Shown: one piece after another, positions 51,631 to 62,600 of the stretch
Position numbering within the stretch: position 1 is the stretch's first letter
How the letters are laid out: each line of letters opens with the position of its first letter
NCBI GenBank assembly: GCA_029582155.1
Contig: CM055911.1
Span: 22,812,014-22,876,013 of the forward strand
Source: Panopea generosa
Taxonomy: Eukaryota > Mollusca > Bivalvia > Adapedonta > Hiatellidae
Reading direction: 5' to 3'
Length of the DNA: 64,000 bases
Notes under the pieces: model-generated
What the model saw: the letters and a program-made list of their open reading frames with translations, nothing else
Database searches by the model: none
What the model was told of the DNA's origin: nothing
Program-made: the position numbers and the translations under genes

Positions 51631-54096
51631 CCACAGTAAGACTGTCATTATTGATCTGACGCGAGAGCGGCTATCACTCCGCCCCAGTAGTTATACATGC
51701 CTATCATGTACATATATAGCCACAGTAAGACTGTCATTATTGACCTGACGCTAGAGCGGCTATCACTCCGCCCCAGTAGTTATACATGCCTATCATGTAC
51801 ACATATAGCCACAGTAAGACTGTCATTATTAATCTGACGCGAGAGCGGCTATCACTCCGCCCCAGTAGTTATACATGCCTATCATGTACATATATAGTCA
51901 CAGTAAGACTGTCATTATTGATCTGACGCGAGAGCGGCTATCACTCCGCCCCAGTAGTTATACATGCCTATCATGTACATATATAGCCACAGTAAGACTG
52001 TCATTATTGATCTGACGCTAGAGCGGCTATCACTCCGCCCCAGTAGTTATACATGCATATCATGTACATATATAACCACAGTAAGACTGTCATTATTGAT
52101 CTGATGCGAGAGCGGCTATTACTCCGCCCCAGTAGTTATACATGCCTATCATGTACATATATAGCCACAGTAAGACTGCCATTATTGATCTGACGCGAGA
52201 GCGGCTGTCACTCCGCCCCAGTAGTTATACATGCCTATCATATAGCCACAGTAAGACTGTCATTATTGACCTGACGCTAGAGCGGCTATCACTCCGCCCC
52301 AGTAGTTATACATGCCTATCATGTATATATATATATATATATATAGCCACAGTAAGACTGTCATTATTGATCTGACGCGAGAGCGGCTATCACTCCGCCC
52401 CAGTAGTTATACATGCCTATCATGTACATATATAGCCACAGTAAGACTGTCATTATTGACCTGACGCTAGAGCGGCTATCACTCCGCCCCAGTAGTTATA
52501 CATGCCTATCATGTACATATATAGCCAGAGTAAGACTGTCATTATTGACCTGACGCGAGAGCGGCTATCACTCCGCCCCAGTAGTTATACATGCCTATCA
52601 TGTACATATATAGCCATAGTAAGACTGTCATTATTGACCTGACGCGAGAGCGGCTATCACTCCGCCCCAGTAGTTATACATGCCTATCATGTACATATAT
52701 AGCCACAGTAAGACTGTCATTATTGATCTGACGCGAGAGCGGCTATCACTCCTTCCCAGTAGTTATACATGCCTATCATGTACATATATAGCCACAGTAA
52801 GACTGTCATTATTGACCTGACGCTAGAGCGGCTATCACTCCGTCCCAGTAGTTATACATGCCTATCATGTACATATATAGCCACAGTAAGACTGTCATTA
52901 TTGACCTGACGCTAGAGCGGCTATCACTCCGCCCCAGTAGTTATACATGCCTATCATGTACATATATAGCCACAGTAAGACTGTCATTATTGACCTGACG
53001 CTAGAGCGGCTATCACTCCGCCCCAGTAGTTATACATGCCTATCATGTACATATATAGCCACAGTAAGACTGTCATTATTGACCTGACGCTAGAGCGGCT
53101 ATCACTCCGCCCCAGTAGTTATACATGCCTATCATGTACATATATAGCCACAGTAAGACTGTCATTATTGACCTGACGCGAGAGCGGCTATCACTCCGCC
53201 CCAGTAGTTATACATGCCTATCATGTACATATATAGCCACAGTAAGACTGTCATTATTGATCTGACGCGAGAGCGGCTATCACTCCGCCCCAGTAGTTAT
53301 ACATGCCTATCATGAACATATATAGCCACAGTAAGACTGTTCATTATTGATCTGACGCGAGAGCGGCTATCACTCCTTCCCAGTAGTTATACATGCCTAT
53401 CATGTACATATATAGCCACAGTAAGACTGTCATTATTGACCTGACGCTAGAGCGGCTATCACTCCGCCCCAGAAGTTATACATGCCTATCATGTACATAT
53501 ATAGCCACAGTAAGACTGTCATTATTGATCTGACGCAAGAGCGGCTATCACTCCGCCCCAGTAGTTATACATGCCTATCATGTACATATATAGCCACAGT
53601 AAGACTGTCATTATTGATCTGACACGAGAGCGGCTATCACTCCGCCCAAGTAGTTATACATGCCTATCATGTACATATATAGCCACAGTAAGACTGTCAT
53701 TATTGATCTGACGCGAGAGCGGCTATCACTCCGCCCCAGTAGTTATACATGCCTATCATGTACATATATAGCCACAGTAAGACTGTCATTATTGATCTGA
53801 CACGAGAGCGGCTATCACTCCGCCCAAGTAGTTATACATGCCTATCATGTACATATATAGCCACAGTAAGAATGTCATTATTGATCTGACGCGAGAGCGG
53901 CTATAACTCCGCCCCAGTAGTTATACATGCCTATCATGTACATATATAGCCACAGTAAGACTGTCATTATTGATCTGTTGCGAGAGCGGCTATCACTCCG
54001 CCTCAGTAGTTATACATGCCTAATATATATATATATAGCCACAGTAAGACTGTCATTATTGATCTGACGCGAGAGCAGCTATCACTCCGCCCCAGT
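49561..54096 (+). repeat. 89-bp satellite, ~51 copies, with higher-order blocks
   Basis: The unit is CATGCCTATCATGTACATAT, ATAGCCACAGTAAGACTGTC, ATTATTGACCTGACGCGAGA, GCGGCTATCACTCCGCCCCA and GTAGTTATA. A truncated unit (CTATCATATAGCCACAG) and its neighbours recur as a block at 50360, 51331 and 52142 (spacing 971 and 811). Two units contain expanded (TA)n at 51603-51628 and 52324-52343. The array stops abruptly within a unit at about 54096. Confidence 0.98.
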
Positions 54097-54524
54097 GGCC
54101 ACGTGACGTTGTTTGTCCAAGTACAACATTATATTAATATCAGGCTACACAAAGGTATCAACATCATTCATTTTGATATTAACATATATCGGGCTATTTA
54201 TCCAATGGACAGAAGAAAATTATAGTTATATAGATAACACGTCAGTCAACATTTACATACTAAAACAACATTTAATGAAAATTATGCGTTTGAGGTGTTT
54301 TGCCTGCGTACATATATTTTTCAAATTTCGTACTATTTTTCGAGTCAAAGTTAAATTTATCAATATGTAAAGTATATATTTAATGAATGGCAGTGCTCAA
54401 TTAAGTTACACATATAAGAAAACGTGGTGGCAGCCGTGAGCTTTTATGAAATACTTAGGCGGCTGAATAACAAAATAAATAGTGTGGAACTCAAAAAATT
54501 CCATCACCGAAATTTTAAACAATC

Positions 54525-54758
54525 ATGTTTTATCATAAAAATAAAAACAAACAATTTAAAAAAGTATACTATGACGTCGCAAACGGTAATGGTACTTACG
54601 TTCTAAAACTAATACCTGAAACATATAAAGCTGTCTCCGAATGCTTGATATTTTGGAATTATACTTATTATATATCAAATAAAAAGGTCGCGGAACGATC
54701 TTTTCAGTTGACGGGTAAAACATATGCTGTTGGCATGATCTATATATTTAAACGATAA
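54525..54758 (+). other. Unassigned 77-codon open frame
   Basis: An ATG-initiated frame with a mixed, non-repetitive composition (contains ANGNGTYVLKLIPETYKAVS). I recognise no family. It is AT-rich like the surroundings, so chance is the default explanation. Confidence 0.15.
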
Positions 54759-54973
54759 CGTCATTACTCCCATGTCAAGGCGTAACATTTACATGTAATA
54801 TGGGTCTCGGCCTAAAATGCTATGTTTAAAACCGCGCGAAATAGCTGACGACATTTCTATTTACTGGAGAAAGTGACATAATTTCCGGTAATAAACAAAA
54901 AGATTACTTAATAAAGTTATACACTGTTATACAATGTAGTTTTACTAAGAGACCTCCCGCTTGTCTAAGCAAA

Positions 54974-55090
54974 ATGGCAGTCCACGTCAGGTCAAGTGTT
55001 TCAATATTTCCCATTGTACTACTATCACAGTCCCTTCCCTTGGATTGCACTGACAATATTTTAAACTTCTTTTTATACCTTCGTGTATAG
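54974..55090 (+). other. Unassigned 38-codon open frame with hydrophobic start
   Basis: AAAATGGCA is a fair initiation context. The peptide begins MAVHVRSSVSIFPIVLLSQS, which resembles a short signal peptide. There is no homology I recognise. Confidence 0.12.
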
Positions 55091-55592
55091 TTAAAGTAAA
55101 GTGTATGTAAAAGTCATATTACTCTTTAGGTTGCTATATCAACGTCAGACGGAAAAATTATTGTGTTTTCTTATTGTGTTCAGCCCCGTTTTATAAGTGG
55201 CCGTACGTATTAAAAACTATTCGAGTTCGAGAATTGTAGTGCTAGGATAAAATACACAATTTATTCTACTTGCCAATGCTTTTAAACATTATGTTAGGTA
55301 ACAGACCAATGGACCTTTTATCAATAGGTATTGTACATGATATCCCACATAGTCCATACGTTGTAGCATTTTAATTTTTTTTACATTCTCTGAGTATTAG
55401 ATCTAGAAATATAGCATGTGTTATTTATATTTGTGGTTAACCTGGGAGGTTAATTGCGATAAATCTTCAATGTTAACAGTTGTTTTAAACAAACTAACGC
55501 CTTGGATGTACAAAACATATATTTGTTAAAATCATTTTATTAGTGTGAGCTTTAATTTATAAATTTATGTGTTCTTTGTATGTTTACGATTT

Positions 55593-55598
55593 AATAAA
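55593..55598 (+). terminator. Candidate poly(A) signal
   Basis: TTTAATAAACG followed about 50 bases later by a T-rich stretch (TTATTATTTTGTTTTTATT). It has no assigned gene upstream. Confidence 0.2.
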
Positions 55599-55854
55599 CG
55601 ACTCTCTCAACAACTTTGAAATCCTTATTATTTTGTTTTTATTATTTTATTAGAAAGGTTATCAAATAGTACTCTGTGACATCTAAAGCATTTTTAATCC
55701 ATTTTCTTTTTTCAAAATATTTAAAAATATACGATATGTTTTTATTATTTTGAAACTGCAAATCACAATTCTACACGGCAAAACAAAATTGTAACAAAGG
55801 CAAAACAGATTTCATTAATTCTAGCACACATATGAAATAACTAATCCATTACGC

Positions 55855-56046
55855 AAGTGCTTAATCCAATGGCAGAGCATCGGACACAGGATCGGAGAAT
55901 CGTGGGTTCGATCCCCCGCCATGGCTATGTGTAGTGTTTTTAAGCATATGCTTAGTACTAGGTCTATACAGGATTACGTCAACGTGATTTGTCTAAGTTG
56001 TAATAACTTGTTTCATAATCAAATTAAAGTAAATACGTTTAAATCA
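55855..56046 (+). mobile_element. Family D SINE with good B box
   Basis: GAATCGTGGGTTCGATCCCC is an intact B-box region. It is followed by CATATGCTTAGTACTAGGTC and AACTTGTTTCATAATCAAAT, matching the copy at 6010. Confidence 0.82.
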
Positions 56047-57099
56047 ACGCAACCGAGAAATGAAAATAGCGAAATCGGTTTTCTCGAGTCTGTTCGTGAT
56101 TGATAATGCAATATGCAACACCCACCGTGATCCCTAACAAAGGCTTAATCGGTATTACGAGCTCATTGTTTCCAAGGTCTCAGAAATAATTATAACACTG
56201 AGTCAAAATACGGGGCAATTTGTATGGTCGGAACACAGCACGTAAGACTGCTGTTGTAATAGCCACTTCTATCTGATAACAGGATCCATTGGAAGCACAT
56301 ATCGCAACCAAGAGAGGACAAAATAAGGTATAGTAGAATATGTAACACTCTTTACGCCCCACTCTACTCCAGTACAGAAAGCGTTCGAGCAGTTTTCTAT
56401 CTTTCTGGAAAACAGATGAAATCAATGATTAAAAGGAATTAGACATAATAACAAGTCAAAATACAGGGCCGGCGATTTTACAAAAATATAACACAATCAG
56501 ATTGGTAGCTACCAACGACTCAACATATACTTAACGATTTTAAAAATGCACGTATGGGTACTGTATCAAATCTAAATATTACATGAATGATAAACCAAGA
56601 CAACGCTTTCAAAACTTGTTTTTCAATTTTATACCAACATTTTCATCACTTTGAACACACACATTTAACAAATTAATTGCGATCGACATACTATGATCCG
56701 AAAGAGATACATGTTATGACAGATCTGTGATCAAAATATATACGTATGTATGTTCTTCAGAGTTTTTCTCGGTCTTCAAGATATTCCAGTTCCAGATTAT
56801 CAGTAAATCCCAGGTGAATGTCCCACCGTTCACACTATCTCATTAACAGGCAAATTCGTACAGCTGTCAATACGAGAACATCTGAAATTAAGAAAATACA
56901 TGTGCAACAGTAGGAATAACATCCAAGGTACACAACCGTCACATCAGCAAAATACAACCAATGCTTAAATCAAACCGACCAATCATAGAACAATCAAAAT
57001 AAATACAAGAACACTTATAGTAAAACAACATTAATATTTTGTATAACCGGCCGGGGTTAAACAAGGACGGTTATAGTAAAGAATTTTATATTATTGTGT
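56047..57099 (+). other. Unique DNA, nothing recognised
   Basis: AT-rich sequence; an 81-codon minus-strand open frame at 56180-56425 has no recognised relatives. Confidence 0.45.
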
Positions 57100-57166
57100 A
57101 TAACCGACCAGGGTTAAACCCACAACCTAATTCAAGCGAAGTGGGTCCTCTACCACTAGGCCAAAA
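57100..57166 (-). mobile_element. Family A-type SINE head fragment, minus strand
   Basis: GGGTCCTCTACCACTAGGCC is the reverse complement of a tRNA A-box region (GGCCTAGTGGTAGAGGACCC). GGGTTAAACCCACAACCT is a decayed B-box region. Confidence 0.6.
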
Positions 57167-57199
57167 ATGTGTTCTTTTCTTGAATGACATCTGTGTCGG

Positions 57200-58845
57200 A
57201 TCCGGTTAGTTTAGTCGATATTGAGAACCCACTTGGCCAGTCCTCCTGAAGATGAAACCCCGATCAGAAACAGTCCTCCTGAAGATGAAACCCCGCTCGG
57301 CCACAACCTCCCTCAAGACGAAACCCCGCTCGGCCACAGTCTTCCTGAAGATGAAACCCCGCTTGGCCACAATCTACCTGAAGATGAAACCCCGCTCGGT
57401 CACAGTCCTCCTAAAGATAGAACTCCGCTCGGCCACAGTCTCCCTCAAGATGAAACCCTGCTCGGCCACAATCTCCCTGAAGATGAAACCCCGCTCGGCC
57501 ACAGTCCTCCTGAATATGAAACCCCGCTCGGTCACAATCTCCCTCAAGACGAAACCCCGCTCGGTCACAGTCCTCCTGAAGATGAAACCCCGCTCGGTCA
57601 CAGTCCTCCTGAAGATGAAACTCCGCTCGGACACAGTCCTCCTGAAGATGAAACCCCGCTCGGTCACAGTCATCCTGAAGATGAAACACCGCTCGGACAC
57701 AGTCCTCCTGAATATGAAACCCCGCTCGGTCACAATCTCCCTCAAGACGAAACCCCGCTCGGTCACAGTCCTCCTGAAGATGAAACCCCGCTCGGTCACA
57801 GTCCTCCTGAAGATGAAACCCCGCTCGGTCACAGTCCTCCTGAAGATGAAACTCCGCTCGGACACAGTCCTCCTGAAGATGAAACCCCGCTCGGTCACAG
57901 TCATCCTGAAGATGAAACACCGCTCGGCCACAGTCCTCCTGAATATGAAACCCCGCTCGGTCACAATCTCCCTCAAGACGAAACCCCGCTCGGTCACAGT
58001 CCTCCTGAAGATGAAACCCCGCTCGGTCACAGTCCTCCTGAAGATGAAACCCCGCTCGGTCACAGTCCTCCTGAAGATGAAACTCCGCTCGGACACAGTC
58101 CTCCTGAAGATGAAACCCCGCTCGGTCACAGTCATCCTGAAGATGAAACACCGCTCGGACACAGTCCTCCTGAAGATGAAACCCCGCTCGGTCACAGTCC
58201 TCCTGAAGATGAAACCCCGCTCGGACACAGTCCTCCTGAAGATGAAACCCCGCTCGGTCACAGTCCTCCTGTAGATGAAACCCCGCTTGGTCATAGTCCT
58301 CCTGAAGATGAAACCCCGCTCGGACACAGTCCTCTTGAAGATGAAACCCCGCTCGGTCACAGTCCTCCTAAAGATGAAACCCCGCTCGGACACAGTCCTC
58401 CTGAAGATGAAACCCCGCTCGGTCACAGTCCTCCTGAAGATGAAACTCCGCTCGGCCACCATTTCCCTCAAGATTAAACCCCGCTCGGCCATAGTCCTTC
58501 TGAAGATGAAACTCCGCTCGGCCACCATTTCCCTCAAGATTAAACCCCGGTCGGCCACAGTCCTCCTGAAGATGAAACCCCCGCTCGGCCACAGTCTCTC
58601 TGGAGATGAAACCCCGCACGGCCACAATCTCACTGAAGATGAAACACCGCTCGGCCACAGTCTCCCTGAAGATTAACATACGATATTGCTTCTCATAATC
58701 ATTTGTCAATTAAAGTGGAAAAATATCAGGTACATTAAAATTTTAGAGATGGGTGTTATCGAGTTTTGGTGGCAAGAAAGATTTGTTAGATTAACTGCTC
58801 GTCTTTTAGCTCTCTACATACTCAAACACAAACAAAGTTGAATGA
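57200..58845 (+). mobile_element. Family B SINE swollen by an internal 33-bp array
   Basis: The head GGTTAGTTTAGTCGATA (57204 on) matches the family B A-box region GGTTAGCTCAGTCGGTA. After the array the family B body resumes: GAAGATTAACATACGATATT, CTTCTCATAATCATTTGTC, AAGTGGAAAAATATCAGGTA, AGAGATGGGTGTTATCGAGT and the tail CTCAAACACAAACAAAG. The normal element is about 280 bp; this one is about 1.65 kb because of the array. Confidence 0.85.
57239..58660 (+). repeat. 33-bp minisatellite (~43 copies) with long open frames
   Basis: The unit is CCTCCTGAAGATGAAACCCC followed by GCTCGGTCACAGT. Being 11 codons long, it leaves several frames open on both strands. The longest plus frame (57221-58477, repeating SPPEDETPLGH) begins at a TTG and contains no ATG. 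The minus frame of similar length repeats RRTVTERGFIF. The unit matches the SINE B-box region (GAATCCCCACCCGGCAACAG, TCTCCGCGATGATT), so the array is probably non-coding. Confidence 0.95.
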
Positions 58846-59385
58846 TATCTTGCATGATGATGAATACATGCACGAAAATGTATACAGGACGACAATGAGA
58901 TTCTCTACTGGCAAATGAATTAAAACGTGTGGTTTGCTCTAATTCGAGAGTACATCTTTACATTAGTTGATGCAGTAATCTATCGTTTCAGAATAATATA
59001 CATGTATGACTTTCCACGCGGAAGTACACAATTGATGTGTTACGTTTACATTGACTGATTGATTATATTGGAGGTCGTATCAAACTAAAGTGTTGGGAAT
59101 ACAAGCAAAACTTCTTTTTCTTACTTTTATTTTCACATTGTATCACTGATAAAAGATAATATGGTCAAACGAAATACGTATAATAAAATAAAACATAATA
59201 TATCAATAAATTACTTCTGCATTAATATTCTCATCGTCACCACACGAACCAATGCCAAAATGGGGTTGCACATTCTGTTTCATGACCTCATTGTTAAGTG
59301 AATTTCTCTAATTAAATCAGCCAGACTTCATCGATCTTTTCGGGGTTCTGGTGCGGCCGGTTCTACATAAGATTCGGTGTCTGAT
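58846..59385 (+). other. Unique DNA, nothing recognised
   Basis: AT-rich sequence without a supported feature. Confidence 0.5.
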
Positions 59386-60810
59386 AATGCTTCTGTCATA
59401 GCGTCCATGCGATCTGCAGCTCTTAGGTTGACCGTTATGTTGCTGGGGGCTAATAAAAGTTGCATCTCTCATAGCGTCCCTGCAATCTGCAGCTCTTAGG
59501 TTGGCCATCGTGTTGCTGGGGGCTAATCCAGGTTGCTTCTGTCATAGCGTCCCTGTAATCTGCAGCTCTTAGGTTGGCCATTGTGTTGCTGGGGGCTAAT
59601 ACAGGTTGCATCTGTCATAGCGTCCATGCAATCTGCAGCTCTATGTTGGCCATTGTGTTGCTGGGGGCTAATCCAGGTTGCATCTGTCATAGCGTCCCTG
59701 CAATCTGCAGCTCTTAGGTTGGCCATCATGTTGCTGGGGGCTAATCCAGTTTGCTTCTGTCATAGCGTCCATGCAATCTGCAGCTCTTAGGTTGGCCATC
59801 ATGTTGCTGGGGGCTAATACAGGTTGCATCTGTCATAGCGTCCATGCAATCTGCAGCTCTTAGGTTGGCCATCGTGTTGCTGGGGGTTAATCCAGGTTGC
59901 ATCTGTCATAGCGTCCCTGCAATCTGTAGCTCTTATGTTGATCATTGTGTTGCTGGGGGCTAATCCAAGTTGCACCTGTCATAGCGTCCCTGCAATCTGT
60001 AGCTCTTATGTTGATCATTGTGTTGCTGGGGGCTAATCCAAGTTGCACCTGTCATAGCGTCCCTGTAATCTGCAGCTCTTAGGTTGGCCATCGTGTTGCT
60101 GGGGGCTAATACAGGTTGCATCTGTCATAGCGTCCATGCAATCTGCAGCTCTATGTTGGCCATTGTGTTGCTGGGGGCTAATCAAGGTTGCATCTGTTAT
60201 ATTGTCCTTGCAATCTGTAGCTCTAGTTTGCTTATGGTATTGCTGGGGGCCAATCCAGGTTACATCTGTCATAGTGTCCTTGCAATCTGCAGCTCTAAGT
60301 TGCTTATGGTGTTGCTGGAGGCCAATCCAGTTTGTATCTGTCACAGCGTCCCGGCAATCTGCAGCTCTATGTTGGTCATTATGTTGCTAGGGGCCAATCA
60401 ATGTTGCATCTGTCATAGCGTCCATGTAATCGGCAGCTCTAAGTTCGTCATTGTGTTGCTGTGGGCTAATCCAGGTTTCATCTGTCACAGCGTCCGTTCA
60501 ACCTTCAGCTCTAGTTTGGTCAGTGTGTTGCTGGGAGCTAATCCAGGTTGCATATGTCATAGCGTCCCGGCAATATGAAGCTCCGGGTTTGCCATTGTGT
60601 TGATGGGGCCAATTAAGGTTGCATCTGTCACAGCGTCACTGCAATCTGCATCTCTAATTTGGTTATTGTGTTGCTGGGGCCAATCAAGGTTGCATCTGGC
60701 ATAGCGTCCCTCCAATCTGCAGCCCTATTTGTGCAATTGTGTTGCTGGGGCCAAACAAGGTTGCATCTGTCATAGCGTCCATGCAATCTGCAGCTCTCAG
60801 GTAAACTTTT
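59386..60810 (+). repeat. ~73-bp minisatellite, ~19 copies
   Basis: The unit is TGCATCTGTCATAGCGTCCA, TGCAATCTGCAGCTCTTAGG, TTGGCCATCGTGTTGCTGGG and GGCTAATCCAGGT. Units are fairly uniform on the left and progressively diverged on the right (from about 60180). The open frames on both strands are shadows of the repeat. Confidence 0.96.
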
Positions 60811-61885
60811 TTAAGAATTAAGTATTTGCTGAAACGCAAACTCTTGTTTATATGGAAGATTTACTTAAATGGATTTTAAATCAAAATTTTAATTTCATAG
60901 TATAATTATCTGTGAATATAATGCCAGAATTCCAATTGTAAAAATCCAACGCGTTACCGTTACGAGACCGCCGAACACAAAATTCCACAGTCAAGTAAGT
61001 ATCTTGTATGATTACCCATTGCCTTCTACGTGGTGTTAATGGTGTGTCAACGCATAGTCTATAGGCTCTCGCGCTATTGGTTTCTCATGGTATTATATTG
61101 TTGTGTGTACCGGGCCTATTTAGAGAATTTAGAACCGTTTCAGTGGCAGATTTTAACCGATTCTATATGTAAAGTAGACGTGTGGTACGGTCTTACTTGA
61201 GTGTCATTAGGCATTTGCCATAACGCGTTAACGCCCATTACATGATCTAGTCGTGGAAGTATTACGTAGTCTTTGCAAAATTCGACTTGTGAAATTGTTG
61301 GCATTCAGCAATCTTGCGACATGCACTGGTGCCATTACTTGATGCAGTTACGTAACGGCATGTTTACGTTCATTTAGCATAGCGGTGACTTCGTTTTTCA
61401 TGTTTCAATGTATTCAAAATGGTCCGCAATGTGTAAAACGGTTGTTATGGAATGTTTTCAAATGTGAACCATTGTGTAAAATATCACGTGGGTGACTGTG
61501 CACAAAGAACTCATGTTTTTCACATTTAACCTGATACTGTTTCAACAACGTTAGTCAATGGTTACTGATGAACAGTAAATTGTCGGTCTAACTTGCAATA
61601 TTCAAAAAAGAAAGTATTATTTGTTAGATGCAACCATTATAACTACAATTGCACAAAAACAATCTTGCGTTTCTTATTTGTTTCAGTATATTTTGCTGGT
61701 TATACAACACTAATTTATGTCAGTTACCTGTTAAAATCACATTGTGACTAAGCACGTTTTCCCGTGCAGACAGGTAATATACACTGCATAAAATGTAAGT
61801 CGTCAATTGTTTTGATTGAACCAGTAGTCAAAATGTTGCATGTGATGTTTGATGATCAAACAAATTAACTGTGACATTATTCTTC
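60811..61885 (+). other. Unique DNA, nothing recognised
   Basis: More balanced in composition than its neighbours but with no gene I can support. Confidence 0.45.
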
Positions 61886-62600
61886 CTTATATATTGTGTG
61901 ATCGGATAGTTGCAGCAATGTTATTTAGTGTAGATATATATAGTGTGGATATTTGCAGCAGTGTTATAGTGTGTGGGTATTTGCAGCAATGTTATATAAT
62001 GTGGATATTTGCAGCAATGTTACATAATGTGGATATTTGCAGCAATGTTACATAGTGTGGATATTTGTACCAATGTGATATAATGTGGATATTTCTGACA
62101 ACATTCTTCAGTGTATATATTGTGTATAGGAGAGTTGCAGCAATGTTACATAATGTGGATATTTCTGACATTATTATTCCGTATATATTGTGTTATCGTA
62201 CAGTTGCAACAATGTAATATATTGTGAATATTTCTGACATTATTATTCCGTATATATTGTGTTATCGTACAGCTGCAAAAATGTTACATATTGTGAATAT
62301 TTCAGACAGTATTCTTCAGTATATATTGTGTGGTCGTACAGTTGCATCAATGTTACATAGTGTGAATATTTCGGACATTATTCTTCCGTATATATTGTGT
62401 GACCGTACAGTTGCGACAATGTTACATAGTGTGAATATTTCGGACATTATTCTTCCGTATATAGTGTGTGACCGTACAGTTGCGACAATGTTACATAGAG
62501 TGAATAACTCTGACAGTAGTATATGTATATATTATGCGGTCATACAATTGCAACAATGTTATATAATAAGGGTATTCCTGATTTGTGATCGGACAATCAA
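61886..62600 (+). repeat. ~69-bp tandem repeat with ~30-bp subunits
   Basis: The long unit is GTACAGTTGCGACAATGTTA, CATAGTGTGAATATTTCGGA, CATTATTCTTCCGTATATAT and TGTGTGACC. Between 61930 and 62080 a shorter ~30-base form dominates (TGTGGATATTTGCAGCAATG plus TTACATAA). Confidence 0.92.

Larger units (their letters stand above)
54097..55853 (+). other. Unique AT-rich island between arrays
   Basis: It starts with CCACGTGACGT (54099-54109), overlapping E-box and CRE-like motifs. It contains GCGCGAAA (54834-54841), two short unassigned open frames (listed separately) and an AATAAA at 55593-55598. I cannot tie these into a gene; spliced non-coding or coding transcripts are possible. Confidence 0.35.

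Noticed and set aside
56180..56425. 81-codon minus-strand frame as a gene
   Set aside because: I recognise no family and see no splice or promoter context; its length is within chance in this region.
57221..58477. A 418-codon repeat protein (SPPEDETPLGH units)
   Set aside because: The frame has no ATG, equally long frames exist on the opposite strand, and the unit matches the B-box region of the SINE that contains it. I keep it only as a repeat with a note on its variation.
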